From Peribacillus sp. FSL P2-0133 (GTDB taxonomy: Bacteria; Bacillota; Bacilli; Bacillales; DSM-1321): 64,000 nucleotides of DNA. Positions 23,779 to 32,946 of the stretch are shown piece by piece. The notes beneath the pieces were generated by a model that did not search any database, was not told the DNA's origin, and saw nothing but the letters and a program-made list of their open reading frames with translations. Numbering within the stretch: the first letter of the stretch is position 1; every line of letters starts with the position of its first letter. Made by a program: the position numbers and the translations under genes. Location of the stretch: positions 4,400,001 to 4,464,000 of the forward strand of contig NZ_CP150254.1 in assembly GCF_037975445.1 (NCBI RefSeq). Direction: 5' to 3'.

Positions 23779-24750
23779 TCAATCGGAAATCACTTTTAGA
23801 TATATGCCCTTCGAAGCTTTTTTATAAGCTTCAATTCCCATTTTCTTGACTTTTTCTGATAAACTGGATGCTCTTAATAATTGGGTTCCTTGAATAACGG
23901 AAGGATCAATGAGGCGCACTTTGTTTTTCCTATGTATGTCGTATACCAATTGATTTTCTATCACCTTTACGTTACCATGGATCCGTTTTAAAAGATTTTG
24001 CACCTCATGGTCATCAGCGGAGCTTAACAAGGACATGACTTCTTCATCTGTACCGAGTAAGTCATCAAGGCTGATCAGGTTTTTAGCCAAAGCCAATTTT
24101 AAGGTCTTTGCCAATATATCATAACCATATATATTAAGTGGGTTCATGAAAAAATCAATAACTTCGCTGTAATACGTTTTCACAAACCATTCCGCCGATT
24201 CAATATTATCCAGATACATCCTTCCATTTATTATGATTACATGATCTAAAAAGTCTTGAACGGATTCCAGTGTGATATGTCCATATTGATACATATCCCG
24301 GAGAGTATAATCTACCCGATCGGCGCATAACTCAGGTGCTGGCTGTTCAAGCAATTCCCATTTTGATTGAACTATGACTTCACAATCAGATCCATGCTTC
24401 TTCAGTATAAATGGGATTTCGGATTCCATAATGACATGATCATATATCTCTTCATGATAATCTTCATCCTTACAATCCAGAACGAGATCAATAACATGTG
24501 AAAATGCAGTATGGGATACGTCATGCAGCAAGCCCGCGATTTGTTCCTCCAATGAACCTCCAAGCGCTTTAATTAAAAGCATCACACCAAGTGAATGGTC
24601 AAATCGTGTAACGTCCCACTTCTCATTAACTAAATAACTTGCCCCGCCTTGATGTATCCCCTTCAATCTTTGGACGGGTTTGCTTAGAATCAGCTCTTCA
24701 AGAACTCCCTCTACAATGTGTTTCCCATAGATACTATCCAAAACTATCAA
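23779..24750 (-). CDS. HD-domain phosphohydrolase-like protein
   Basis: A 323-aa metal-dependent HD superfamily protein, related to dNTPase/YwfO-type enzymes. The metal ligands are visible: FDHSLGV (His), LLHDVSHTAFSH (His-Asp and additional His) and a late Asp in CADRVDYTLRD. Such proteins hydrolyse nucleotide triphosphates or related phosphoesters, but the specific substrate is unknown. The TTG start at 24750 lies 10 nt behind GGGGGAGG. It is on the minus strand, followed by a small anchored-protein gene upstream, with no obvious operon partner. Confidence 0.85.
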   Translation of the reverse strand: MIVLDSIYGKHIVEGVLEELILSKPVQRLKGIHQGGASYLVNEKWDVTRFDHSLGVMLLIKALGGSLEEQIAGLLHDVSHTAFSHVIDLVLDCKDEDYHEEIYDHVIMESEIPFILKKHGSDCEVIVQSKWELLEQPAPELCADRVDYTLRDMYQYGHITLESVQDFLDHVIIINGRMYLDNIESAEWFVKTYYSEVIDFFMNPLNIYGYDILAKTLKLALAKNLISLDDLLGTDEEVMSLLSSADDHEVQNLLKRIHGNVKVIENQLVYDIHRKNKVRLIDPSVIQGTQLLRASSLSEKVKKMGIEAYKKASKGIYLKVISD

Positions 24751-24796
24751 TAACTTCCGCCTCCCCCAATAGTTTACACATTACAGGTAGGTGATT

Positions 24797-25081
24797 TCAT
24801 TGATTTTTTTCTGTAAAAATTATTTCCCCCTTTTCACTTTGCTCATATTGCTTTTTTACCAATTTTATTATTTCTTCTTCATCATTCAAATCGATATCAC
24901 CTGGATTAACCTCATCAATACCTTCTATCGTTATCATTTCATTTATTATTACCTGATCTGGTTGATTCACTTTAAAAATGTCTTCTACAGGTTTTGTTTT
25001 ATCTTTATACGGTTTAGTGAATAAAAAAAGGCCGGTCAAGACTATGATAATTGAACCCAAAATACCGAATTTCTTTTTCAT
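24797..25081 (-). CDS. Small membrane-anchored acidic protein
   Basis: A 94-aa protein with an N-terminal signal-anchor (KKKFGILGSIIIVLTGLFLF), then a short basic stretch and a long acidic extracytoplasmic tail (Glu/Asp/Ile rich, GDIDLNDEEEIIKLVKK). ATG 25081 has a GGAGGGGAT site. Its stop is 46 bases before the HD-domain gene start on the same strand, so the two may be co-transcribed. I do not recognise the family; no function is proposed. Confidence 0.65.
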   Translation of the reverse strand: MKKKFGILGSIIIVLTGLFLFTKPYKDKTKPVEDIFKVNQPDQVIINEMITIEGIDEVNPGDIDLNDEEEIIKLVKKQYEQSEKGEIIFTEKNQ

Positions 25082-25412
25082 TTATATCCCCTCCAACGCT
25101 CTATTAATACCACAATAGTACCATATTAGGGTATTAATGGTACTGAAATACGTCAAGCGCATATATAGTTGGTTCCTTTTTTCTGTTTCAGGACATAAAT
25201 ATTTCCGTACCTGTTTCATTGAGTTGCTATGGGTTAGAGAACATTGTACCCATTAGCAAGCTAACTGGTATTCCTTAGGCAATGTCCTGCATCCTCTCCT
25301 TTGCAACATAGGTGAAATTCCAGTTCATTAAATGGAAAAGTCCCCCTAAAAAAAACAGTAATTTATAATATGATCTAATAATTGACATTTGTAAATCAGT
25401 GAGATATCATCT
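25082..25412. other. Intergenic stretch with a GTACCAT/ATGGTAC hairpin
   Basis: About 330 bases between divergent genes. A perfect 7-bp inverted repeat lies at 25118-25124 and 25137-25143 around ATTAGGGTATTA, near the promoter side of the anchored-protein gene. Nothing else was recognised. Confidence 0.5.
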
Positions 25413-25433
25413 TTATTAACCAGTGGTCAATAA
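25413..25433. promoter_or_regulatory. TetR operator 1 (auto-regulation)
   Basis: Arms TTATTAACCA and TGGTCAATAA around a central G, one mismatch in ten. It lies just before the TetR ribosome binding site and is repeated at 26032-26052. Confidence 0.8.
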
Positions 25434-25449
25434 ATTAGGAGGTGACAAG

Positions 25450-26019
25450 ATGTCGCCAAGGAAATCGGCAGGTAAAGAATTGTCCAGGGACATGGTCTTG
25501 AATGAAGCCAGAAACCTTTTTGCAACGTTAGGGTATTCGAATGTCTCAATGAGGCAATTGGCTAAATCATTGGATTGCAGCCATGGAGCCATTTATTATC
25601 ATTTTAAAAATAAGGCAGAAATATTTTATAGTTTGGTGAAAACGGATTTTTCCGTTTTAAATACTTTAATCGATGATATCACCATTTCAGAAAATGACCC
25701 TTCTGTAAAAATGGAAAAGATTTTATTGTGCTTCTTGGAGTTCGGTTTAACCCAACAGAATCATTATTCCATCATGTTTTTATCGAAGGAAAAAGAAATT
25801 CAGCAGTTACTTCAATTCGATTCTAATAAAACATACGAAAAGCTAATCCAGTCCCTGACGGACCTAACGGACAACAAATTGAATCCTGCATCCATATGGT
25901 CGATTTTTCTTTCTCTTCACGGATTTATCACTTTTTATATTAATTCTGAACTATCTTATGAAGATGTAAAAGGCTTAGCTTATTTTCATGTAAAAAATAT
26001 CATCGGAAACATCATATAA
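25450..26019 (+). CDS. TetR-family transcriptional regulator
   Basis: A 189-aa TetR/AcrR repressor. The N-terminal helix-turn-helix is clear (RDMVLNEARNLFATLGYSN, then SMRQLAKSLDCSHGAIYYHF and KNKAEIFYSLVK). The C-terminal ligand domain is of the TetR_C type with YHF-linked helices (SIWSIFLSLHGFITFYINSE). ATG 25450 has AGGAGGTGAC before it. Two almost identical 21-bp dyads flank it, one upstream of itself and one upstream of the DUF4260 gene, so it most likely represses both. The inducer is unknown. Confidence 0.93.
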   Translation: MSPRKSAGKELSRDMVLNEARNLFATLGYSNVSMRQLAKSLDCSHGAIYYHFKNKAEIFYSLVKTDFSVLNTLIDDITISENDPSVKMEKILLCFLEFGLTQQNHYSIMFLSKEKEIQQLLQFDSNKTYEKLIQSLTDLTDNKLNPASIWSIFLSLHGFITFYINSELSYEDVKGLAYFHVKNIIGNII

Positions 26020-26031
26020 TTTTTTCGAACA

Positions 26032-26052
26032 TTATTGACCATTGGTCAAATA
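26032..26052. promoter_or_regulatory. TetR operator 2 (DUF4260 gene)
   Basis: Arms TTATTGACCA and TGGTCAAATA around a central T. Same centre (ACCAnTGGT) as the site at 25413-25433; it ends 20 bases before the DUF4260 start codon. Confidence 0.78.
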
Positions 26053-26071
26053 TACATTGGAGGGTTTTAAA

Positions 26072-26419
26072 ATGGTAAAGAAATTCCTTCATATTGAAGG
26101 ACTCATGGTTCTTTTAGCAGTGATTTACATCTATTCGTTAAATGAATTCAGCTGGTGGATTTTCCTGTTATTGATTTTGTCTCCTGATGTTTCCATGCTG
26201 GCCTATCTGATCAATGATCGAATTGGAGCAAAGGTTTATAACCTATTTCACACTTATACCCTGTCCATCTTCATGATATTGCTTGCCATTTTTCTAAACT
26301 CTGATACATGGTTGATGATTGGTTTAATTTGGACCGCACATATTGGAATGGATCGCTTATTTGGGTATGGCCTCAAATACACATCTTCCTTCAAAGCTAC
26401 ACACATTCAAAGGCTGTAA
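26072..26419 (+). CDS. DUF4260 membrane protein
   Basis: A 115-aa protein with three to four hydrophobic helices. It carries the family pieces LLILSPDVSMLAYL, GAKVYNLFHTYT and WTAHIGMDRLFGYGLKY. ATG 26072 has TTGGAGGG in front. Located directly behind the TetR gene and preceded by the same operator sequence, it is very probably the regulated target. DUF4260 proteins have no assigned function; a small-molecule export or membrane stress role is a guess from the TetR context. Confidence 0.88.
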   Translation: MVKKFLHIEGLMVLLAVIYIYSLNEFSWWIFLLLILSPDVSMLAYLINDRIGAKVYNLFHTYTLSIFMILLAIFLNSDTWLMIGLIWTAHIGMDRLFGYGLKYTSSFKATHIQRL

Positions 26420-26426
26420 AAAGCAT

Positions 26427-26462
26427 AAAAGGCAGTGTGATTACGCCATCACACTGCCTTTT
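26427..26462. terminator. Bidirectional terminator between DUF4260 gene and queE
   Basis: AAAAGGCAGTGTGA mirrored by TCACACTGCCTTTT, 8-nt loop. Confidence 0.9.
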
Positions 26463-26474
26463 GCTCACTTTTCT

Positions 26475-27203
26475 TTATACGCCCCGCTTGTTTCCCCATA
26501 TATAGGTATGCAGCTGGGGCAGCACTTTCACATCATTCAATTCATCATCTGCTATCACTTTATCTATTAACTCTTCGTATTTCTTCAAAAGACCGCTGAT
26601 CAATTGACGATCATCCGCCGTCCTGCTATCGTCATTGCCGACCTGCAAATAGAAAGGAATATCCGGGTAACGCCCATGTACATGTTTGGCATATTGATAA
26701 TCTTCCTCGTTAAAGACGACAATCTTCAATGAGACATGGTTTTCCGGATTTCGATTGGCAAGGTTCGAGATGATTTTGTCGAGCACCGTAAAGTCCGTGT
26801 TCATTCTAGAGCTCGGCGGCTTAGGTGAAATCGTCAGTTCATCAATATCGAGAAACCAATCCTGCCATCGGCTCCCTTGTGTTTCGACACCTATCTTCAT
26901 TTTATTTTCATGTAAGATCGCTATCAAGCCGTTTAGGTTTTTCAGCAGAGCCGGGTTTCCGCCTGATATCGTCACGAAGGAAAAACCAGAACCCCCAATT
27001 CGCTTCAGCTCATCCCATATTTCTCTAGCAGTCATCTGGACGGTATCTTCCTTACCGGTGCCATCCCAAGTAAATGCGGAATCACACCAGGCACATGAAT
27101 AATCGCAGCCAGCCGTCCGAACGAACATGGTTTTTTGACCAATGACCATTCCCTCACCTTGGATGGTCGGTCCGAAGATTTCCATAACCGGGAGTTTACT
27201 CAC
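26475..27203 (-). CDS. queE: 7-carboxy-7-deazaguanine synthase QueE
   Basis: Radical SAM enzyme converting CPH4 to 7-carboxy-7-deazaguanine in queuosine biosynthesis. The N-terminus (MEIFGPTIQGEGMVIG) is followed by a cluster motif CDYSCAWC with CxxxCxxC spacing and DSAFTWDGT. SGGNPAL and SPKPPSS appear later. The product is 242 aa from GTG 27203. This codon overlaps the queD stop by a few bases, as in a translationally coupled operon, and the length fits Bacillus QueE. The frame is open upstream into queD, but no family residues lie there. Last gene of queC-queD-queE. Confidence 0.95.
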   Translation of the reverse strand: MSKLPVMEIFGPTIQGEGMVIGQKTMFVRTAGCDYSCAWCDSAFTWDGTGKEDTVQMTAREIWDELKRIGGSGFSFVTISGGNPALLKNLNGLIAILHENKMKIGVETQGSRWQDWFLDIDELTISPKPPSSRMNTDFTVLDKIISNLANRNPENHVSLKIVVFNEEDYQYAKHVHGRYPDIPFYLQVGNDDSRTADDRQLISGLLKKYEELIDKVIADDELNDVKVLPQLHTYIWGNKRGV

Positions 27204-27669
27204 TTTCCATCCACTCCCGTCTGGCTTCGGCATAGCTTGTCGGCGTTTCGTATAGTCGAACAAATTCGACTCTAGCACCCTCATATTCTTTCAATGAAAG
27301 GGCTTCGGCCATTTTTTCATAAATCCAGACAACCATATTTTCAGCTGTTGTATTCATGAGCGGCAGGGTTTCATTCAAATAACGATGATCCAGGTGGATT
27401 TCAATTTCATTTTTCCATATATCCTTGATGTCCCCGAAATCTATCATCAAACCGCGTGAATCCGTATACCCGCTCAATCCGAAAATGACCTTATATGTGT
27501 GGCCATGCAGGTTCTTGCATTTTCCTTCATAGTCATGCAGATGGTGCGCCGCGTCAAAGGTGAATTCCTTACTCACGAGAACCCTCTTGTTTGTATACTT
27601 CAATTGGCTGCGCTGAATATCTTCATCTATTTTTTGGAGTTTATCCACTATAGTAAAACCGTACATCAT
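27196..27669 (-). CDS. queD: 6-carboxytetrahydropterin synthase QueD
   Basis: Second enzyme of preQ0 synthesis; it turns dihydroneopterin triphosphate into 6-carboxy-5,6,7,8-tetrahydropterin. Zinc ligands are visible in FDAAHHL and CKNLHGHTY, with the catalytic Cys in the latter, and [14 protein letters not shown] and HLDHRYLNE follow. 157 aa from ATG 27669 (second ATG 27666 also possible); AAGGTG lies upstream. The start overlaps the queC stop (ATGA) and its own stop overlaps the queE start, indicating tight coupling. Confidence 0.95.
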   Translation of the reverse strand: MMYGFTIVDKLQKIDEDIQRSQLKYTNKRVLVSKEFTFDAAHHLHDYEGKCKNLHGHTYKVIFGLSGYTDSRGLMIDFGDIKDIWKNEIEIHLDHRYLNETLPLMNTTAENMVVWIYEKMAEALSLKEYEGARVEFVRLYETPTSYAEARREWMESE

Positions 27670-28331
27670 GAAAGCACCTTCCGTCTGCTTACATAATCAT
27701 CCAGTCCTTTTTTCCGCAGATTACATGCCGGACAATCTCCACAGCCGTCGGAGATGATCCCGTTATAGCAAGTCAGGGTCTTTTCGCGGACAAAGTCGAA
27801 TGCACCAAGCTGATCCGCAAGCTCCCATGTTTCTTCTTTATTAAGCCACATAAGCGGCGTATCAATCACGAATGACTGGTCCATCGACAAGTTCAAGGTC
27901 ACATTCAACGATTTAATGAATACATCGCGGCAGTCAGGATATCCGCTGAAATCCGTTTCACAAACACCGGTGACAATATGTTTAGCGCCAATCTGACTCG
28001 CCAGCACTCCGGCAAACGAAAGGAACAGCAAATTCCTCCCTGGTACGAACGTCGACGGCAATTCCCCTTCTTCTCCATCCGCCACTGCAATATCACTTCT
28101 CGTCAATGCATTCGGTGCCAGCTGGTTCAGCAGCGACATGTCAAGGATATGATGGTTCACGCCCAATTCCTTGGCAATGTTTTGAGCGCATTCGATTTCC
28201 AAGCTATGCCGCTGATTATAATCGAACGTCACGGCTTCCACTTCCTCAAATCTCTCCAATGCCCAGAACAGGCACGTCGTACTGTCCTGACCTCCGCTAA
28301 ACACAACCACTGCCTTTTCTTTCTTCTTCAT
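27666..28331 (-). CDS. queC: 7-cyano-7-deazaguanine synthase QueC
   Basis: ATP-dependent amidation of 7-carboxy-7-deazaguanine to preQ0. The PP-loop [10 protein letters not shown] lies at about residues 11-20 and the C-terminal zinc site [16 protein letters not shown] near residue 186, with [14 protein letters not shown] between. ATG 28331 has AAGGAG in front. The gene is first of an overlapping queC-queD-queE operon behind a preQ1-I riboswitch with terminator. The preQ0 reductase gene queF, often fourth in this operon in Bacillus, is not in the window. Confidence 0.95.
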   Translation of the reverse strand: MKKKEKAVVVFSGGQDSTTCLFWALERFEEVEAVTFDYNQRHSLEIECAQNIAKELGVNHHILDMSLLNQLAPNALTRSDIAVADGEEGELPSTFVPGRNLLFLSFAGVLASQIGAKHIVTGVCETDFSGYPDCRDVFIKSLNVTLNLSMDQSFVIDTPLMWLNKEETWELADQLGAFDFVREKTLTCYNGIISDGCGDCPACNLRKKGLDDYVSRRKVLS

Positions 28332-28353
28332 TTCTATAAAACTCCTTTTTACG

Positions 28354-28425
28354 GAAAAAAACAGCACCCTAAGAATAGAGCACTGTTTCTCCTTAGTTTT
28401 TTTGAGAGGGTAGCTAGAACCTCTT
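28354..28425 (-). promoter_or_regulatory. preQ1-I riboswitch with terminator, upstream of queC
   Basis: Nearly the same sequence as the element at 22300-22368. The aptamer lies at 28389-28425 (AGAGGTTCTAGCTACCCTCT plus CTAAGGAG) and the terminator at 28354-28388 (AACAGTGC/GTGCTGTT with T run). It would switch the queC-queD-queE operon off when preQ1 is abundant. Confidence 0.93.
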
Positions 28426-28549
28426 CCGCCTTAACGCGGAATATTATATTTTTCCAAGTCAATAGTAACTTGAAAACGATAATAAATCAAGATGATTATA
28501 TTTAGTGAATATTAGATCTGATGGAAAATTTGGTTATCTTTTCATTGCT

Positions 28550-28575
28550 TAAATATCCCATTATCCGTCCGATAA
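28550..28575 (+). promoter_or_regulatory. SigD-type promoter for the chemotaxis receptor
   Basis: TAAA at 28550-28553, 14 nt, then TCCGATAA at 28568-28575. This is close to the motility sigma factor consensus TAAA-N15-GCCGATAT. It also places the transcription start near 28582 and so supports the TTG 28615 translational start. Confidence 0.65.
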
Positions 28576-28614
28576 AATAGTATGAATAAAATATCGATAA
28601 AGGGGTCCATTAAT

Positions 28615-30294
28615 TTGAAAAGCATTAAAGGAAAGATATTGGTGGCATTTTCACTCATCATATCTTTATGTGTCATCTTAGGAGCATACAACATTTACAG
28701 CAGCAACAAGTCTCTGGTATATTCCCAGGATATCATCGAAAAGGAACTTCCGCTTCTTATCCAAGATGAAAAACTGCAATATAATCTAGCACAAAGAACC
28801 GCATTCGCCCGAGCCTATATTCTATATGGTGACGAGAGTTATAAAGAAAGGTTCTTACAATATACCGAAGACAGCAAGGTCCTCCAGGAGGATCTCCTCG
28901 CTTTAAGCGATTCTGATAATGCGAAGGAATTGATCGAGAAAAGCGTGGATTGGAGGACCATGATTGTAGACCGGGTATTTCCACAATATGAAAAGGGAAA
29001 TGAAGAACGCGCGAAAGAGATACTCAAAAATGAAGTGGCACCAATCAGCAATGAAGTAATGGAGGGTTTCAAAGAGCTTGCTTCTGAACGCGAGGAATTG
29101 ATTGTCACTTCTGGTGAAACCGTCATCGCAAGCGGGAAATCGGTTAAGACGACAAGTATCATCATATCCATTGCGGCAGTCCTTATCGGCCTTCTGCTGG
29201 CGCTTGTGACTGCCAACCTCATTACCACCCCCCTCCTTAAAATCAGGGACAGGATGAAAATGGTGGCTGAAGGAGAGCTGAATCATGAGCCCCTGGAGCA
29301 AAAGTCATATGATGAAATGGGCGAATTAACGGTATCCGCCAACCAAATGCAGAAAAACCTTCGTGATACGATTGAAAAAATGCTCGTTGTGTCCGAATCC
29401 GTTTCCAACCAAAGTGAGGATCTGACTCAATCAGCAAATGAAGTGCAGCAGGGCAGCAAACAAATAGCGACTACAATGTATGAACTTTCGGAAGGTTCGG
29501 AGTCACAAGCCAACCGGGCATCTGAAATGGTTCGGATGATGGATGATTTCACCGGTAGGATCGAGTTGGCCTTCCTAGAAGGAGTGGATGTAGCTAAAAG
29601 TTCAACCGAAATCCTTTCCTTGACCAAGGAGGGCACCACTTTAATGCGCAGCTCAGTCCAACAGATGCAATGTATTGATGGGATTGTAAAAAATGCCGTA
29701 GATCAAGTGAAAGGGCTGGATTCTCAATCGCAGCAAATTTCACAGCTTGTGCAGGTCATCAAGGATATATCCAATCAAACCAATCTATTGGCGCTGAATG
29801 CTGCCATAGAAGCCGCTCGTGCTGGTGAACATGGCAAGGGCTTTGCCGTCGTCGCCGATGAAGTGCGGAAACTCGCTGAAGAGGTCACACACTCCGTTGG
29901 GGATATCACCAATATTGTCTCCGCCATTCAAACGGATTCAAAAACAGTCGTCCACTCCCTGGAAGATGGTTATACACAAGTGGATGAAGGCACGAAACAG
30001 ATCACGCTCACAGGCCAAACCTTTGAAACAATCAATCACTCTGTCGGGAATATGGAAATGAAAATACAGCATATAACAGACGAATTGAACTATATCTCCA
30101 CAAATAGCAAAAATATCAATCAGGCTATCGAAGATATCGCAGCGGTTTCTGAAGAGTCCGCGGCTGGAATCGAACAAGTCTCCGCCTCTGCTCAGCAATC
30201 CAGCTCTTCAATGGATGAAATCACGCATCATGCCAGTGAACTTGCATCTTCGGCAGAACTGCTGACTGAACAGGTTAAGAAATTCCAATTATGA
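28615..30294 (+). CDS. Methyl-accepting chemotaxis protein
   Basis: A 559-aa transmembrane chemoreceptor. TM1 lies at about residues 6-27 and an extracytoplasmic helical-bundle sensor at about 28-175. TM2 ([22 protein letters not shown]) leads to a HAMP linker, then a long coiled-coil signalling domain with the conserved tip [21 protein letters not shown]. Methylation-type Glu/Gln pairs are scattered along it. TTG 28615 has AAAGGGG upstream and lies behind the SigD-like promoter; ATG 28582 lacks a ribosome binding site. Ligand unknown. Confidence 0.92.
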   Translation: MKSIKGKILVAFSLIISLCVILGAYNIYSSNKSLVYSQDIIEKELPLLIQDEKLQYNLAQRTAFARAYILYGDESYKERFLQYTEDSKVLQEDLLALSDSDNAKELIEKSVDWRTMIVDRVFPQYEKGNEERAKEILKNEVAPISNEVMEGFKELASEREELIVTSGETVIASGKSVKTTSIIISIAAVLIGLLLALVTANLITTPLLKIRDRMKMVAEGELNHEPLEQKSYDEMGELTVSANQMQKNLRDTIEKMLVVSESVSNQSEDLTQSANEVQQGSKQIATTMYELSEGSESQANRASEMVRMMDDFTGRIELAFLEGVDVAKSSTEILSLTKEGTTLMRSSVQQMQCIDGIVKNAVDQVKGLDSQSQQISQLVQVIKDISNQTNLLALNAAIEAARAGEHGKGFAVVADEVRKLAEEVTHSVGDITNIVSAIQTDSKTVVHSLEDGYTQVDEGTKQITLTGQTFETINHSVGNMEMKIQHITDELNYISTNSKNINQAIEDIAAVSEESAAGIEQVSASAQQSSSSMDEITHHASELASSAELLTEQVKKFQL

Positions 30295-30299
30295 CACTA

Positions 30300-30336
30300 G
30301 CAATTTCCCGTCACATGAATGCGGGAAATTGCTTTT
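30300..30336 (+). terminator. Terminator downstream of the chemoreceptor
   Basis: AGCAATTTCCCG/CGGGAAATTGCT stem, 11-nt loop, T run. Confidence 0.88.
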
Positions 30337-30742
30337 CCTTCCCATTATATAGGTTGTTTCATTTTCGTATATTCGGGGAATAAATAACTATACACAATAA
30401 TAAATCATTAAAAAGCAAATCTATCAAAAGCGGCTGGAAGTGAATGTTTTCCTTTATTTTCAGAATATTTAGTGTATAATTAATTAAAGGAATATTTTAA
30501 CTTAAATATCCATCACTTCCAATAACCGCTACTGCAAATCCCGACATTTCCTTTCAACACCATGCACGGGCACTTCTACTCAGTAATGATCCATTGCATG
30601 CTTTCTCTCGAATCTAACCGTTCACAACTTTATTCACACAAAGACACGATTTCTACTCCAAATCTGTAAAAAAAGGTTAAATTTCACTAATGATATGTTA
30701 CTATTAAACTAAGACCTTTTAACCCCATAAGGAGGAATTCAT
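30337..30742. other. AT-rich intergenic stretch
   Basis: About 400 bases between the receptor terminator and the small gene at 30743. Only an AAGGAGGA site just before the latter was recognised; no promoter or stable hairpin convinced me. Confidence 0.5.
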
Positions 30743-30958
30743 ATGAAACGTTTTTTCAAATTCATAACAGATTTTAACGAAAGAAAAGCACTGGAACGGG
30801 AAACCGAAGAATTCTTTCGCAAAGAATACGAAAATTATATGAAGATGAATCCTGACAATCAAAGAAAAAGAAGGAGATTAGCTCCTAGATTTTATGTGAT
30901 TGATGGCGGTAAAAAGGGCTCCAACCTTGAGATTTCTGACAGAAAGAAATCCAGTTAA
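30743..30958 (+). CDS. Small basic protein of unknown function
   Basis: A 71-aa very basic protein starting MKRFFKFITDFNERKALERE, with a Lys/Arg-rich middle (QRKRRRLAPRF) and no membrane segment. The ATG follows AAGGAGGAATTC. It stands alone between two terminators. Composition suggests nucleic-acid or membrane-surface binding, but no family is recognised. Confidence 0.7.
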   Translation: MKRFFKFITDFNERKALERETEEFFRKEYENYMKMNPDNQRKRRRLAPRFYVIDGGKKGSNLEISDRKKSS

Positions 30959-31072
30959 CCAGATTCCTTCCATAATCAGCTACCAATGATGCAGCTCAAG
31001 ACCCACGAACGTTAAATCTCCATGATAAACGGAGATTCGTGACCATTCCATTCATTAACAATATATAAGCCG

Positions 31073-31102
31073 AAAGCTCAGATATGCTTCTGAGCTTTTT
31101 TT
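31073..31102 (+). terminator. Terminator downstream of the small basic protein gene
   Basis: AAGCTCAGA/TCTGAGCTT stem followed by seven T. Confidence 0.85.
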
Positions 31103-31749
31103 ATTTTGCATTCTTATATAAACACTATATCTATAGAAGAAACTAGGTATTTTTTTAATAAAATGGGTTAACTTTAGTTTATTTCATGTTTCAGGTAAAA
31201 GATCAATTATAGTCCCGTGGGTATTCCATGAGGAAAAAACCGGAAAATATAAAAAAAAAGAGATGTGTTCTTTTACTCATCTTTGTCCAAATTCAAAAGA
31301 GTTCAACTAATTGAGTCGTTAGATGCAATATCTTACATTGAATGACAAATGCATAAATATTGTTACGTTTATGTCGAACAATGGGTATAAACAATTACCG
31401 AACTGTAATAAACGTCACTTTTAAAAACCAAATATTATTCAAATATAGCCATTAGGAATCAGGTTCAAATGCTCATAAAACTACTTTGATTCTGACCAAA
31501 ATGGTTTTTTTATTAAACTTTCCATAATTTAGTGTAAAACAACCGAGTATTCCCTCGATTTCCAGCCATAACTTTGTACTCATAAAACAATTTATCCCAT
31601 TAGATACTATTACACTCCAATATACATTTATTTGAAAAAGCTGATAATAACTATATTACGATAAAATAATTAGCCCTTGCCTATTAAGTTTAAAATCATG
31701 TAGTGTGTATTCAGTAATTCAAATATTTGAAAAAAAGAGAGGTTAAAAA
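31103..31749 (+). other. 650-bp leader and control region of the pgs operon
   Basis: Very AT-rich and without an open frame of note. A weak promoter-like pair TTGAAA (31632-31637) and TATTAC (31654-31659), 16 nt apart, is the best candidate. The pgsB ribosome binding site is GAGAGG. No riboswitch was recognised. Its length suggests transcriptional regulators bind here. Confidence 0.4.
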
Positions 31750-32931
31750 ATGGCACCGATATTTATTTGTGCGATCTTTTTGCTTGGCTATGGTATTTTC
31801 GAACAAAAACGCCATCAGAAGCGTCTCGACTCCATCCCGGTACGTGTGAATGTGAATGGGATTCGGGGGAAATCGACTGTAACGCGTCTAATTACAGGTG
31901 TGATCCAGGAAGCTAAGTACAAAACAGTAGGTAAAACAACCGGAACATCAGCAAGAATGATCTATTGGTTTACCGATAAGGAAAAACCGATTGTACGCCG
32001 CCCGGAAGGACCCAACATAGGAGAACAGCGGCGTGTAGTTAAAGAAGTTGCCGACTTAGGCACGGAAGCACTGGTTTGTGAGTGCATGGCCGTACAGCCT
32101 GACTATCAACTAATCTTCCAAAACAAAATGATCCAAGCAAACATTGGCGTAATCGTGAATGTATTGGAAGACCATATGGATGTCATGGGACCGACTTTGG
32201 ATGAGGTTGCTGAAGCTTTCACTGCTACTATTCCCTATAATGGTCACCTAATAACTATCGAAAGTGAATATTTGGACTTTTTCAAGCAAATTGCCAAAGA
32301 ACGCAACACAAAAGTAATCGTTGCAGACAATTCGAGAATTTCGGAAGATTTTCTACGCGAATTCGACTATATGGTATTTCCTGATAATGCATCACTGGCC
32401 TTGGCCGTTGCGGAAGCTTTGGGCATCGATGAAAAAACGGCTTTTCGCGGAATGTTGAATGCGCATCCCGATCCAGGTGCCATGCGGATCACCAAATTCG
32501 GGGATCCCATCCAGCCAACTTTCTTTGTCAATGGCTTTGCTGCAAATGACGCGTCATCGACGCTGAACATCTGGGAACGTGTCAATACGTTCGGATACAG
32601 CACAGAACCTCCTATCGTCATCATGAATTGCCGTCCCGACCGCGTGGACCGTACCGAGCAGTTTGCTAGAGATGTATTGCCTTACATAAAATCTGAAATC
32701 GTCATTTCCATTGGTGAAACCACATCACCGATCACTCGGGCATTCGAGCAAGGTCAATTGGATACAAAAGAATATTGGGATTTAGAAAACTGGTCAACTG
32801 AAGAAATCGTGGCCCGCCTCCGCCCATTGATGAAAAATCGCATCGTCTACGGTGTCGGGAATATTCACGGTGCAGCGGAACCTTTAATTGAAGCATTCAT
32901 GAAATCTAAAACAAAGCAAAAAGCAAGTTAA
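31750..32931 (+). CDS. pgsB: Poly-gamma-glutamate synthase PgsB/CapB
   Basis: Amide ligase (Mur ligase-like) that polymerises glutamate through its side-chain carboxylate. 393 aa, the family length. An N-terminal membrane segment (IFICAIFLLGYGIFEQ) precedes the P-loop VNVNGIRGKSTVTRL and the ligase motif NVLEDHMDVMGPT. NIWERV and the GVGNIHGAAEPLI C-terminus follow. ATG 31750 has GAGAGG. First of a five-gene operon in the same order as capBCADE of Bacillus anthracis. Confidence 0.95.
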   Translation: MAPIFICAIFLLGYGIFEQKRHQKRLDSIPVRVNVNGIRGKSTVTRLITGVIQEAKYKTVGKTTGTSARMIYWFTDKEKPIVRRPEGPNIGEQRRVVKEVADLGTEALVCECMAVQPDYQLIFQNKMIQANIGVIVNVLEDHMDVMGPTLDEVAEAFTATIPYNGHLITIESEYLDFFKQIAKERNTKVIVADNSRISEDFLREFDYMVFPDNASLALAVAEALGIDEKTAFRGMLNAHPDPGAMRITKFGDPIQPTFFVNGFAANDASSTLNIWERVNTFGYSTEPPIVIMNCRPDRVDRTEQFARDVLPYIKSEIVISIGETTSPITRAFEQGQLDTKEYWDLENWSTEEIVARLRPLMKNRIVYGVGNIHGAAEPLIEAFMKSKTKQKAS

Positions 32932-32946
32932 GTAGGAGGAACCTTA

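Noticed and set aside
31103-31749. Riboswitch in the pgs leader
   Set aside because: No conserved aptamer pieces or terminator recognised despite the length.
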